This document shows, piece after piece, positions 56,039 to 64,000 of a stretch of DNA of 64,000 bases. Source of the DNA: Gimesia alba (lineage in GTDB: Bacteria; Planctomycetota; Planctomycetia; Planctomycetales; Planctomycetaceae); the NCBI RefSeq assembly GCF_007744675.1, contig NZ_CP036269.1, forward strand, positions 5,435,546 to 5,499,545, in the 5' to 3' direction. Positions within the stretch are counted from its first letter, which is position 1. Every line of letters starts with the position of its first letter. A program made the translations under genes and the position numbers. The notes under the pieces are model-generated. The model did no database searches and was not told the DNA's origin. It saw nothing but the letters and a program-made list of their open reading frames with translations.

Positions 56039-58669
56039 ATGGGGTTAACTCTAAGGATGAGGTTTTCTTTCCGCGCTCGATTCTCTCCCGTACGTTTTCT
56101 CACAACTCTCATCACCTTAACTTTCTCGGCCTTGTTCTGTTCGGCTTCGCTGATCGCTGCAGACACAACTACCAGTGCCCCTCCCGAGGCTGGTTCTGAG
56201 ACCGTTGTCATCAGTTGGCTGGTGGCAATTGCTGGTGCGATCTTTGCTTTATTTACCGCCTACCGCTTCTTCTGCTGGATGGTAAATCAAAGTGAAGGTG
56301 ACCCTAAAATGAAAGCGATCGCCGAGCATGTTCGTGAAGGTGCCCGCGCTTATCTGGATCGGCAGTTTAAAGTCGTTACCGTCTTTTTCGCCGTCGTCTG
56401 TGCTTTACTGGCCTTCATGGCCTTTGGCTTGAATACACAATCACACTGGGTCCCCTTCGCATTTTTAACCGGGGGCTTCTTTTCTGCTTTAGCAGGCTGG
56501 TTCGGCATGCGGACCGCGACTCTTGCCAGTGCACGAACCGCCCACGCCGCAAAAGATTCATTAAACAATGGCTTACAGGTTGCCTTCCGCAGTGGCGCTG
56601 TGATGGGGTTGGTTGTGGTCGGCTTAGGCCTGCTTGATATCAGCCTGTGGTTTGGCGTGCTGCACTGGGTCGTCAAAATGGACCTGGCGGAGATCACCGT
56701 GACGATGCTCTGTTTTGGTATGGGAGCGAGTAGCCAGGCTTTATTTGCACGTGTCGGCGGTGGTATTTTCACGAAAGCCGCAGACGTCGGTGCTGACCTG
56801 GTGGGTAAAGTCGAAGCGGGTATTCCGGAAGATGATCCGCGCAACCCGGCCACGATTGCAGATAACGTCGGCGACAATGTTGGTGACGTCGCCGGCATGG
56901 GTGCTGACCTTTATGAATCGTACTGTGGCTCGATCCTTGCCAGTGGCGCCCTGGGCGTTGCCGCCTATCATGGCTACCCCAAAATGCAGATGATGTGCCT
57001 GTTACTGCCGATGTGTCTGGCAGCGATCGGAATCTTTCTTTCAGTCACCGGTATCTTCATGGTGAAAACAGAAGAAGGCGCATCACAAAAGAACCTGTTA
57101 AAAGCACTCGCAAAAGGAATTGACACCAGCGCGATTGGCGTCATCGTGGCTTCGTTTGCGTTGGTCTGGATTATGCTGGTGATTCCTTCTCAGTCTTCAG
57201 GCATTCCTGCTGACTCCCCCTTACTGGTTGGTACACCTTTATTCGGCGTGTTCGGTGCGATTGTTTGCGGCCTGGTTTCAGGTTGGCTCATCGGTAAGTG
57301 GACCGAATATTCAACCAGTGATGAATTTAAACCGACCCGTTTTATTGCGGACCAATCTTCCACAGGTCCTGCTACAGTGATTATCGCCGGGATTGCCGAA
57401 GGCTTTTACAGTGTCTGGATTCCGATCCTGGTAATCGGCGTTGCGATTATTCTCGCCTTCGGATTATGTACCGGATTTGATTTCGCCAATTCACAGATTT
57501 TCGCGATGGGCCTGTATGGTGTTGCGATCGCCGCCGTCGGCATGTTGAGTACGCTGGGTGTTACTTTAGCGACAGACGCCTATGGCCCGATTGCTGACAA
57601 CGCCGGTGGTAATGCTGAAATGAGCGGACAGGAACCGTTTGTTCGTCAGCGAACCGATGCCCTGGACAGCTTGGGAAATACAACCGCTGCTACGGGTAAA
57701 GGATTCGCGATTGGCTCTGCCGCCTTGACTGCCCTGGCACTGCTGGCGGCTTATGTCGAAGAAGTCCGGATTGGATTTGAACGCTGGGTCGAAAATTCAG
57801 CGATCGTGGAAACGATCTCTGATGATATGGCGAATGCGTCTGCCTTAAAGCTGAGTTCAAACTGCATCGCCCTCCGGACAGTGAACTCAGCAGGAACAGA
57901 ACCCGAACATAACAACCAGGGATTTTTGCTGTTTCCGGCTTTGAATGTTTCTCAGAAAACTCCTGGTCGGGAGAAAATCGAGAAAGCAGAAGTCGGCGCA
58001 ACAATCCGGGGTCTCAATATCACTGAGCTACTGGAACGGGGAGAATGCGTAGACGTCAAGAAGGCGACCGTCCCCGATTTCTCGCGGTTCTATAATTTCT
58101 CACTACTGAACCCGAAGGTGCTGGTCGGCATCTTCTTCGGCGTGATGGTCGCATTCGTCTTTTGTGCGATGACCATGAAAGCGGTGGGCCGTGCGGCCGG
58201 GGCGATGGTAGACGAGGTGAGGCGTCAGTTCCGGGAAATCGCGGGAATTATGGAGAATGAAGCCGAACCCGATTACGCCGCCTGTGTCGAAATCAGTACC
58301 GCTGCCGCCCAGCGTGAGATGATCCTGCCTGCAATGCTGGGATTACTTTCACCGGTTGCCGTCGGAGTCATTCTGGGAGTTCCCGGCGTGGTTGGCCTCC
58401 TGGTAGGTGCCTTGACGAGTGGGTTTGCAGTTGCCATTATGATGGCTAATGCCGGTGGTGCCTGGGACAATGCCAAGAAGTACATTGAAGCAGGTGCTCA
58501 TGGCGGCAAAGGAACTGATGCGCACAAAGCCACAGTAGTTGGTGATACCGTTGGTGATCCATTTAAAGATACGAGTGGACCGAGCCTGAATATTCTGATC
58601 AAATTGATGAGTATGGTTTCTGTTGTCATAGCCGGGTTTATTATTCAATACGCATTAGAGTTATTTTAA
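56039..58669 (+). CDS. hppA: membrane-bound ion-translocating pyrophosphatase
   Basis: 876 aa. Hydrolyses PPi and pumps H+ or Na+. Hallmarks: [20 protein letters not shown] and the upstream [11 protein letters not shown] loop, [28 protein letters not shown] and [29 protein letters not shown] has Ala where K+-independent enzymes carry Lys, pointing to the K+-dependent class. It has an N-terminal signal-like extension (residues 1-45) and an insertion of about 110 residues (575-685) between the LLAAYVEE and LLNPKVLVG helices, which most family members lack. Upstream 266-base spacer shows no gene. Confidence 0.95.
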   Translation: MGLTLRMRFSFRARFSPVRFLTTLITLTFSALFCSASLIAADTTTSAPPEAGSETVVISWLVAIAGAIFALFTAYRFFCWMVNQSEGDPKMKAIAEHVREGARAYLDRQFKVVTVFFAVVCALLAFMAFGLNTQSHWVPFAFLTGGFFSALAGWFGMRTATLASARTAHAAKDSLNNGLQVAFRSGAVMGLVVVGLGLLDISLWFGVLHWVVKMDLAEITVTMLCFGMGASSQALFARVGGGIFTKAADVGADLVGKVEAGIPEDDPRNPATIADNVGDNVGDVAGMGADLYESYCGSILASGALGVAAYHGYPKMQMMCLLLPMCLAAIGIFLSVTGIFMVKTEEGASQKNLLKALAKGIDTSAIGVIVASFALVWIMLVIPSQSSGIPADSPLLVGTPLFGVFGAIVCGLVSGWLIGKWTEYSTSDEFKPTRFIADQSSTGPATVIIAGIAEGFYSVWIPILVIGVAIILAFGLCTGFDFANSQIFAMGLYGVAIAAVGMLSTLGVTLATDAYGPIADNAGGNAEMSGQEPFVRQRTDALDSLGNTTAATGKGFAIGSAALTALALLAAYVEEVRIGFERWVENSAIVETISDDMANASALKLSSNCIALRTVNSAGTEPEHNNQGFLLFPALNVSQKTPGREKIEKAEVGATIRGLNITELLERGECVDVKKATVPDFSRFYNFSLLNPKVLVGIFFGVMVAFVFCAMTMKAVGRAAGAMVDEVRRQFREIAGIMENEAEPDYAACVEISTAAAQREMILPAMLGLLSPVAVGVILGVPGVVGLLVGALTSGFAVAIMMANAGGAWDNAKKYIEAGAHGGKGTDAHKATVVGDTVGDPFKDTSGPSLNILIKLMSMVSVVIAGFIIQYALELF

Positions 58670-58692
58670 GTATTTGAAACAGGCTAAAGGTC

Positions 58693-59109
58693 ACGAAAAT
58701 CAACACTGAACCTTCTCAACAACCCGATTCCATTGAAAGTGCGTCCAGCTTAGAGCGTGCCTGTCTGTGTGCTAAGATCTGTGATCAATTCAAAGGCAAA
58801 GACACCGTTGTACTCGATGTCTCCAAGATCACCCCTTTGTTTGATTACTTCATTATCACGACTGCTTCAAACATGAGGCAGAGTAACGCGATCGCAGAGG
58901 AGATTCGCGTATTAATGAAGCGCGACAGCACGCACCGCCGCAATATCGAAGGCAAGGACAGCGAATGGATTCTAGGCGACTATGGGGACATCGTTCTGCA
59001 TATTTTCACCGAAGAAACTCGTGAACTCTATGATCTGGAACGCCTCTGGGCCGATGCCACCAAAGTCGACTGGCAGTCCCATAACGCTGACAAAGCAGAT
59101 TCTGTCTGA
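58693..59109 (+). CDS. rsfS: ribosome silencing factor RsfS, non-canonical start
   Basis: About 138 aa if read from the ACG at 58693. Binds ribosomal protein L14 and blocks subunit joining in starvation. Family core: GKDTVVLDVSKITPLFDYFI, ITTASNMRQSNAIAEEI, and WILGDYGDIVLHIFTEETRE. Between the upstream in-frame stop (58675) and the core there is no ATG, GTG or TTG; the first TTG (58837) lies inside the conserved strand and would remove it. ACG at 58693, with CAGG 8 bases upstream, or ATC at 58699, with AAAGG 8 bases upstream, is the likely start; a sequencing error is the alternative. Lies between hppA and argS. Confidence 0.85.
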   Translation, partial: TKINTEPSQQPDSIESASSLERACLCAKICDQFKGKDTVVLDVSKITPLFDYFIITTASNMRQSNAIAEEIRVLMKRDSTHRRNIEGKDSEWILGDYGDIVLHIFTEETRELYDLERLWADATKVDWQSHNADKADSV

Positions 59110-59147
59110 CATCGGGCAGAAGAGACCGCTGTTTCTACCATTCTCCG

Positions 59148-59169
59148 CGCCCAGCGTGTATTCTGGGCG
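59148..59169. repeat. small hairpin between rsfS and argS
   Basis: CGCCCAG / CTGGGCG stem with an 8-base loop, no T run after it. Could be an mRNA structure ahead of argS; no stronger claim is possible. Confidence 0.4.
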
Positions 59170-59240
59170 TCATCCATTGGATTGTCACATACATTTTCCA
59201 TTAAAGAGAGAGATCAGGGTCTCAGTACTGGAATGATCAC

Positions 59241-61217
59241 ATGAATATTCTCGCTGAACTTAGAAAACGATTTGAACCTGTTCTGGCTGAATGGACCGAT
59301 GATCCGTCTTCGGTCATCGAAATGCTTAAAGCGTCTCAAGATGCCAAATTTGGTGATTACCAGGCCAACTTCGCAATGCCTCTGGCAAAACGAATACAGG
59401 GTACCAATCCCAGAGATCTGGCGGCGCAAATCGTAGAGAAAGTTGATCTATCTGATCTCTGTGAGCCACTGGAAGTCGCTGGTCCCGGATTTATCAATAT
59501 CAAACTGAAACAAGACTGCCTGGAAGAACAGACACAGCAGCTTGTCACTGATGAACGACTGGGAGTTGCGGTTACGGAAACCCCGCAAAAAGTCGTGGTC
59601 GACTTCTCGGCCCCCAATGTGGCCAAGCCAATGCATGTGGGCCACCTGAGAAGCACCGTCATCGGGGACGCCAACTACCGGGTACTGAAATTTCTGGGAC
59701 ATGACGTAGTCGGCGACAACCACATCGGCGACTGGGGTACCCAGTTCGGGATGATCATTTTCGGATATAAGAACTTTCTCAACGAAGCCGCCTTCCAGGA
59801 TGACCCAGTCCATGAACTGGCGCGGCTGTATCGACTGGTTAACCAGCTCTCCGATTACCACGCGACCAAGAATGCCGTTCCCCTGCGGCAGAACGATCTT
59901 GAGCAACAGGAAGCCAGGCTTCTTGAATTTGAACAGAATGCTAGTATCAGTAGCAATCCGCCTGACAAAAAAGCCCAGAAGCAACTCAAAAAATTGAAAG
60001 CAGATATCGGGGAACGAAAATCCAATATCAATTCCATGCAGGAAAAGCTGTCTGACCTGGAACAGAATGAAGATCTCAACAGCAAAGCAATCGCGTTTCC
60101 CGACATTGCCCGACAGGCGCGTGAAGAAACCGCCAAGCTACACGCGGGCGATGCCGACAATCTCGCGCTCTGGAAACAGTTCCTGCCAGAGTGCCTGGAG
60201 GCGATCCAGACAGTCTATGATCGGCTGGACATTCACTTTGATATGTCTCTGGGCGAAAGTTTTTACCACCCCATGCTGGCTGATGTCGTCGCTGACCTCA
60301 AACAAAAGGGACTCGCTGAAGAAAGCCAGGGCGCGATCTGTGTCTTTGTGGAAGGCTTCAAAGCCCCCTTCATTGTTCAGAAGCAGGATGGTGCCTTCAC
60401 CTATGCCACGACGGATCTGGCGACAATCAAATATCGAGCTGAAGAACTGAACGCGGATCGCGTGCTGTACGTGGTTGACTCTCGACAGAGCGAACATTTC
60501 CAACTACTGTTTGCCACTGTGAAAGAATGGGGCTTCAAGGATCTGGAATTGCAGCATGTGAGCTTTGGGTCCGTTCTTGGCAAAGACGGGCGACCGCTGA
60601 AGACAAGAGCCGGTGATAATGTCGGCCTGGAAAGTCTGTTGGATGAATCGATTCAACGAGCCTACACGATCATCGCAGAAAACGATGAAGCCAAACCGGA
60701 CGGTCCGGAACTGAGTGAAACAGAACGTCAGCAGATTGCCGAAATCATCGGCCTGGGTGGTATCAAGTACGCTGACCTGAAACACAATCGAGACAGTGAT
60801 TACATGTTTGACTGGGATAAAATGCTGGCGAACCGGGGAGACACGGCGACCTACATGCAGTATGCGTATGCCCGTGTCGCAGGCATTTTCCGAAAAGGAG
60901 AAATTGACCGCGAGGCCCTGCGAGAAAATCAGTCAGCCCTGCGTCTGCAGGATGAGACGGAATGTGCCCTGGCACTACAGATCAACCGTTATTCAGAGAT
61001 CCTGGACAGCGTCGGAATTGAGGCACGGCCCAATTATCTGACTAACTACCTGTTTGAACTCTCGAATCTCTTCAGTTCGTTCTACAACCAGTGCCATGTG
61101 CTGAAAGCCGAAGAGGAGCAGGTGAAAACCAGCCGACTGCTGCTCTGTGATTTAACGGCCCGGGTGATTGAGCATGGCTTGTCCCTCCTGGGAATTCGAA
61201 CCTGCGAGCGAATGTAG
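59241..61217 (+). CDS. argS: arginyl-tRNA synthetase
   Basis: 658 aa. Class I synthetase: N-terminal arginyl-tRNA-contact domain (1-105), HIGH-type motif in SAPNVAKPMHVGHLRSTVIG, the KMSKS-equivalent FGSVLGKDGRPLKTRAG, and a DALR anticodon domain at the end (NYLFELSNLFSSFYNQCHVL). An insertion of about 75 residues at roughly 215-290 is charged and predicted coiled coil (EQQEARLLEFEQN ... KSNINSMQEKLSDLEQN). The family is usually near 550-590 aa. Weak ribosome binding site. Confidence 0.96.
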   Translation: MNILAELRKRFEPVLAEWTDDPSSVIEMLKASQDAKFGDYQANFAMPLAKRIQGTNPRDLAAQIVEKVDLSDLCEPLEVAGPGFINIKLKQDCLEEQTQQLVTDERLGVAVTETPQKVVVDFSAPNVAKPMHVGHLRSTVIGDANYRVLKFLGHDVVGDNHIGDWGTQFGMIIFGYKNFLNEAAFQDDPVHELARLYRLVNQLSDYHATKNAVPLRQNDLEQQEARLLEFEQNASISSNPPDKKAQKQLKKLKADIGERKSNINSMQEKLSDLEQNEDLNSKAIAFPDIARQAREETAKLHAGDADNLALWKQFLPECLEAIQTVYDRLDIHFDMSLGESFYHPMLADVVADLKQKGLAEESQGAICVFVEGFKAPFIVQKQDGAFTYATTDLATIKYRAEELNADRVLYVVDSRQSEHFQLLFATVKEWGFKDLELQHVSFGSVLGKDGRPLKTRAGDNVGLESLLDESIQRAYTIIAENDEAKPDGPELSETERQQIAEIIGLGGIKYADLKHNRDSDYMFDWDKMLANRGDTATYMQYAYARVAGIFRKGEIDREALRENQSALRLQDETECALALQINRYSEILDSVGIEARPNYLTNYLFELSNLFSSFYNQCHVLKAEEEQVKTSRLLLCDLTARVIEHGLSLLGIRTCERM

Positions 61218-61248
61218 TTTGCACGACCAGCTCGTTTGAACAAGACGT

Positions 61249-61287
61249 AAAAAAAACGCATTCCAATTTGGAATGCGTTTTTTATTT
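61249..61287. terminator. bidirectional terminator
   Basis: ACGCATTCCAATTTGGAATG CGT is a perfect palindrome flanked by A and T runs, between the convergent argS and tRNA-Gln genes. Confidence 0.9.
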
Positions 61288-61291
61288 AATA

Positions 61292-61362
61292 TTACCCGGC
61301 AAGGGCTCGAACCTTGACTAGCAGAATCAAAATCTGCTGTGCTACCATTACACTACCGGGTA
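61292..61362 (-). tRNA. tRNA-Gln (TTG)
   Basis: 71 bases on the minus strand. Acceptor TACCCGG/CCGGGTA with discriminator A, D arm GTGTAATGGTAGCAC, anticodon stem GCAGA/TCTGC with loop TTTTGAT (anticodon TTG), T arm CAAGG-TTCGAGC-CCTTG. Starting with U fits tRNA-Gln. Confidence 0.95.
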
Positions 61363-61502
61363 ATGCAGTTTCTGTATTTCAGACACAGTAGCTCAGCTCG
61401 GGTTCGCCACGGTAGCAGCTTTGAACCCGGCACCGGAGTTTATTGAATCAGGAAAGATCTGGCAAGAGTTCTCTAAGAGAAATTCAGCATCTTTCCAATT
61501 CA

Positions 61503-62828
61503 CTAATCGTTACGCAGCTTGAGGTTCATCTCTGTCAGTTTTTCACGAATTTCGTTGAGTGACGTCACACCGAAATTACGGCTGGCCAGCAACTCATCCG
61601 GGCTGCGACGTAGTAGTTCACCAATGGTGCCAATTCCAAGACGCGACATACATTTTCGTGAACGGACAGAAAGCCCCAGATCGGAAATGGGCTTTTCCGT
61701 AACCGGGTTATCAGCCAACTCGGGTGGCAAGGCTGCATAGCCGCCTTCTGTTCCCAGAGCCTCGTGCAGGTTCTGACCGATGTGCAAGCCGAACGAGGAG
61801 AGCATCTCGCGAATTTCATCGAGAGAGGTCTGACCGAAGTTCTTGCCGGCTAACAGATCGTTTTCACTGACCCGTGTCAGGTCACCCAGCGTATGAATAT
61901 CCATCGCATGCAGACAGTTGCGGCTGCGAACTGAAAGTTCGAAGTCGGTCACAGGGCGATCGAGCAATTGTTTCATGCGGGCTTCGTTGCGTGCGGTCTC
62001 TTCATCGTAGTACATGTTATCAGCCGCTTCGATGTCCTTGAGGTACATCGCAGCCATTTCGTTATTCGGATCTGCTTCGAGAATCCGACGGAAACAAAAT
62101 GCAGCAGCGGGATAGTTTTCCATATCCTCATAGAGCAGTCCCAGATTCAGGATCGCGCCAAGATAAAAAGGAGGGCTGGAAAGTGATTGTTCATAAAGGC
62201 GAATCGCGTCTTCGTCGTTTCCACGTGAAGCGTTTTCACCTGCCAGACGGAAAATCGCTCGCGAGTGACGCGGGTCCATGTCGACGGCACGTTCGAAATA
62301 TTCAATCGCTCCGTACAGATCGCCTCGGTCCGAGCGGATACATCCCATCTGGAACGAATACTCTGCCCGGCCGGCGGCATCTTTGGCGATGGATGAAAGA
62401 ATCGCTTCTGCTTCGTCCAGTTTTCCTACCAGACGTAGCGTTTCTGCTCTTCTGAGAGAGCATTCAATTGAATCGTAGCCCAGCTTGGCTGCTACTTCTA
62501 ACTGCTTGTCGGCTTCGTCGTACCGTTTCAAAGCGATTAAGGATACCGACTGATAGAAACTGGCTGTTGCATTGTCTTGCACTTTCTCAAGTTGCAAAAC
62601 CGCATCTTTGTGTTGTCCCAACAAATGCAAAGCGATGCCGGCTCTTGCAGTCAGCCCGACGGAAGCCTCGCCTTCTTCAATACTTCTGACGAGCGCCTGC
62701 ACTTCATTGCGTAACTCAGAAACCTGATCAGAGCAGACAATTTCGGACAACTGTTCTACATCCGAGAATCCTACGCCTTCGGAGCTTTGTAATACACCTT
62801 TTACGTCAATTAATTCGTCGACACTCAC
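61503..62828 (-). CDS. TPR protein with two RNA polymerase alpha-CTD-like domains
   Basis: 441 aa from a GTG at 62828 with AAAGGA 5 bases upstream; an in-frame TTG at 62873 is less likely. Residues about 60-280 are TPR repeats (EYSFQMGCIRSDRGDLYGAI; SRAIFRLAGENASRGNDEDA). Two copies of the helix-hairpin-helix domain of the alpha subunit follow: about 290-350 (FELSVRSRNCLHAMDIHTLG ... GKNFGQTSLDEI) and about 376-441 (LGLSVRSRKCMSRLGIGTIG ... SRNFGVTSLNEI). Alpha-CTDs bind UP-element DNA and activators. A DNA- or polymerase-linked scaffold is inferred; no enzyme domain is present. Confidence 0.88.
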   Translation of the reverse strand: MSVDELIDVKGVLQSSEGVGFSDVEQLSEIVCSDQVSELRNEVQALVRSIEEGEASVGLTARAGIALHLLGQHKDAVLQLEKVQDNATASFYQSVSLIALKRYDEADKQLEVAAKLGYDSIECSLRRAETLRLVGKLDEAEAILSSIAKDAAGRAEYSFQMGCIRSDRGDLYGAIEYFERAVDMDPRHSRAIFRLAGENASRGNDEDAIRLYEQSLSSPPFYLGAILNLGLLYEDMENYPAAAFCFRRILEADPNNEMAAMYLKDIEAADNMYYDEETARNEARMKQLLDRPVTDFELSVRSRNCLHAMDIHTLGDLTRVSENDLLAGKNFGQTSLDEIREMLSSFGLHIGQNLHEALGTEGGYAALPPELADNPVTEKPISDLGLSVRSRKCMSRLGIGTIGELLRRSPDELLASRNFGVTSLNEIREKLTEMNLKLRND

Positions 62829-63043
62829 ACTATTTTCCTTTATTGCAGCTGGCGCGCAGATGGAAGCAGACAATAGATTTTATTCACACAAGCTATTGCC
62901 AAATTTTATAAACCCGAATCTTACAATCTGTTTCAGCAAACAGCAACCATTAAGGCCTGTTTCAGCCTTTTTCTCGCTGTGGTTATGTACCTTACCATCC
63001 CACAACGCCAGAAGCATATTCATCCATACAGCAACCGGGACGA

Positions 63044-64000
63044 TTATTGGACAAGCCCCTGGTATCCGCCATCACTGGGTACACCGGGGATATGCCGATT
63101 TTCCTGTACGATTTTGCGGTCCGGATAATCCCTGAGAACACTCTGCAGCAGATCCTCATTCTCTCTCGGGTCGAAGGAGCAGGTCGAATAAACGAGCCGT
63201 CCCCCGGGCTTCAGATGATCCAGAGCCAAATGCAGCAGGTGACTCTGAATTTCTGTCAATTCCTTGATTGCCGCCTCTTCAATTCTCCAACGGGCCTCCG
63301 GACGTTTCCCCAGCACGCCGGAATTGGAACAGGGTGCGTCAACCAAAATGGCGTCAAAGGGCCCTTCGTCCAGCATTCTCTCCTGGGGATGAATTAATTG
63401 CGTTTGAATGCTCGTCAGTCCCAGCCGTGATGCGTTCTGTTCAATTTTCTCGAGGCGATCGTCGCTGACATCCGTGGCGATGACCGTTCCTCGGTCGTAC
63501 ATCAACTCCGCCAGGTGTGTGGTCTTGGTTCCGGGAGCCGCACACAAATCCAACACGGTTTCACCCGGCTGTGGATTGAGCAGATTCCCGGCGGCGATGG
63601 CCGATTCATCTTGAATTGTAAATTTTCCGGCATCAAATCCAACCAGCGATTCCAATGGCACGATTTCTTCCAGCCTGATCGATTGCGGCTCTGTTCCCGG
63701 ACTGGCTTGAATTCCCTCGTGTTTCAATTCTTCCAGCAAGTCATCGCGGCTTGTCTTCAAAACATTGGCACGCAAACAGAGTTTATTGCGTTGATTAAAC
63801 CATTGGGCAATCTGCAGCGTCTGCTCCCACCCAAAGCGTGCCAGCCAATCCGAAATCAACGACTCTGGGAAACTGAATGCTTTGGAAAGATAACCAGCCG
63901 GATTGTCTTTGGGATCTTCGAATAAATCTGTATTCAGACACCGATAGCGGTCCGTACTTAAGGGAATGGTATTGGCTTGTGGCGTTGTTGCGAGGTCCTC
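63044..64000 (-). CDS. 16S rRNA m5C methyltransferase RsmB-like, partial
   Basis: 318 codons visible, open at the right edge of the window, so the N-terminal part (NusB-like domain expected) lies outside. SAM-dependent RNA cytosine-5 methyltransferase: DLCAAPGTKTTHLAEL (SAM site), VDAPCSNSGVLGKRPEARWR with the releasing Cys, and VYSTCSFDPRENEDLL with the catalytic TC. Probably methylates C967 of 16S rRNA if RsmB; RsmF or NOP2-like enzymes share these motifs. Divergent promoter region to the TPR/alpha-CTD gene is not apparent, both are on the minus strand. Confidence 0.87.
   Translation of the reverse strand, partial: EDLATTPQANTIPLSTDRYRCLNTDLFEDPKDNPAGYLSKAFSFPESLISDWLARFGWEQTLQIAQWFNQRNKLCLRANVLKTSRDDLLEELKHEGIQASPGTEPQSIRLEEIVPLESLVGFDAGKFTIQDESAIAAGNLLNPQPGETVLDLCAAPGTKTTHLAELMYDRGTVIATDVSDDRLEKIEQNASRLGLTSIQTQLIHPQERMLDEGPFDAILVDAPCSNSGVLGKRPEARWRIEEAAIKELTEIQSHLLHLALDHLKPGGRLVYSTCSFDPRENEDLLQSVLRDYPDRKIVQENRHIPGVPSDGGYQGLVQ

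Overview
The window reads as a chromosome segment of a planctomycete, most likely a Gimesia/Planctomyces-like member of the Planctomycetales. Evidence: a DUF1501 protein with a twin-arginine signal, an NPCBM-type surface protein, DUF11-repeat and Minf_1886-type proteins, a TPR protein fused to RNA polymerase alpha C-terminal domains, many small monocistronic genes separated by palindromic intergenic repeats, and moderate GC. The genus is an inference from overall flavour. No prophage, CRISPR array, insertion sequence or rRNA operon was seen.

Layout. 0-9.4 kb: TPR protein, membrane-anchored AAA ATPase, DUF2293, class I fructose-bisphosphate aldolase, three small or secreted proteins, a DUF389 membrane protein, and a DoxX/phosphatase-like overlapping pair. 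9.4-17.3 kb: a cytoplasmic serpin coupled to a large uncharacterised helical protein, a PAS-GGDEF-EAL c-di-GMP enzyme, a pirin, a hypothetical, and a membrane/HEAT protein broken by a one-base frameshift. 17.3-25.2 kb: a complete Cu(I)/Ag(I)-type tripartite efflux locus (TolC-like channel, cysteine-rich exported protein, metal-binding adaptor, CusA-like pump), all on the minus strand. 25.4-32.5 kb: tRNA-Val, thrS, a repeat-rich spacer, class III aminotransferase, mismatch uracil glycosylase and two exported proteins. 32.5-40.8 kb: glycosyltransferase, L-2-hydroxyglutarate oxidase, M20 dipeptidase, nitroreductase, a second repeat spacer, DUF1501 protein and an extended FolK. 40.9-48.3 kb: a small Flp-type pilin, infA, rnhA, recG, an LptF/G permease, a DksA-like protein and an HtrA protease. 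48.4-64 kb: a DUF11 surface protein, the lipB-lipA-lipoyl-like-holB run, ricT, a Minf_1886 protein, a membrane pyrophosphatase, rsfS, argS, tRNA-Gln, the TPR/alpha-CTD fusion and a partial rsmB running off the right edge.

The most unusual material is the lipB-lipA-lipoyl cluster. The LipB homologue lacks both residues of the catalytic Cys/Lys dyad at the exact expected spacing, and the adjacent lipoyl-like domain lacks the lysine that would carry lipoate, while LipA looks intact. Other points: the TPR protein carrying two alpha-CTD-like domains, rsfS with no ATG/GTG/TTG start, family-atypical insertions in ThrRS, ArgRS and the pyrophosphatase, a 14-cysteine exported protein inside the copper/silver locus, and four families of intergenic palindromes, three of which recur in the same order in two spacers 10 kb apart.
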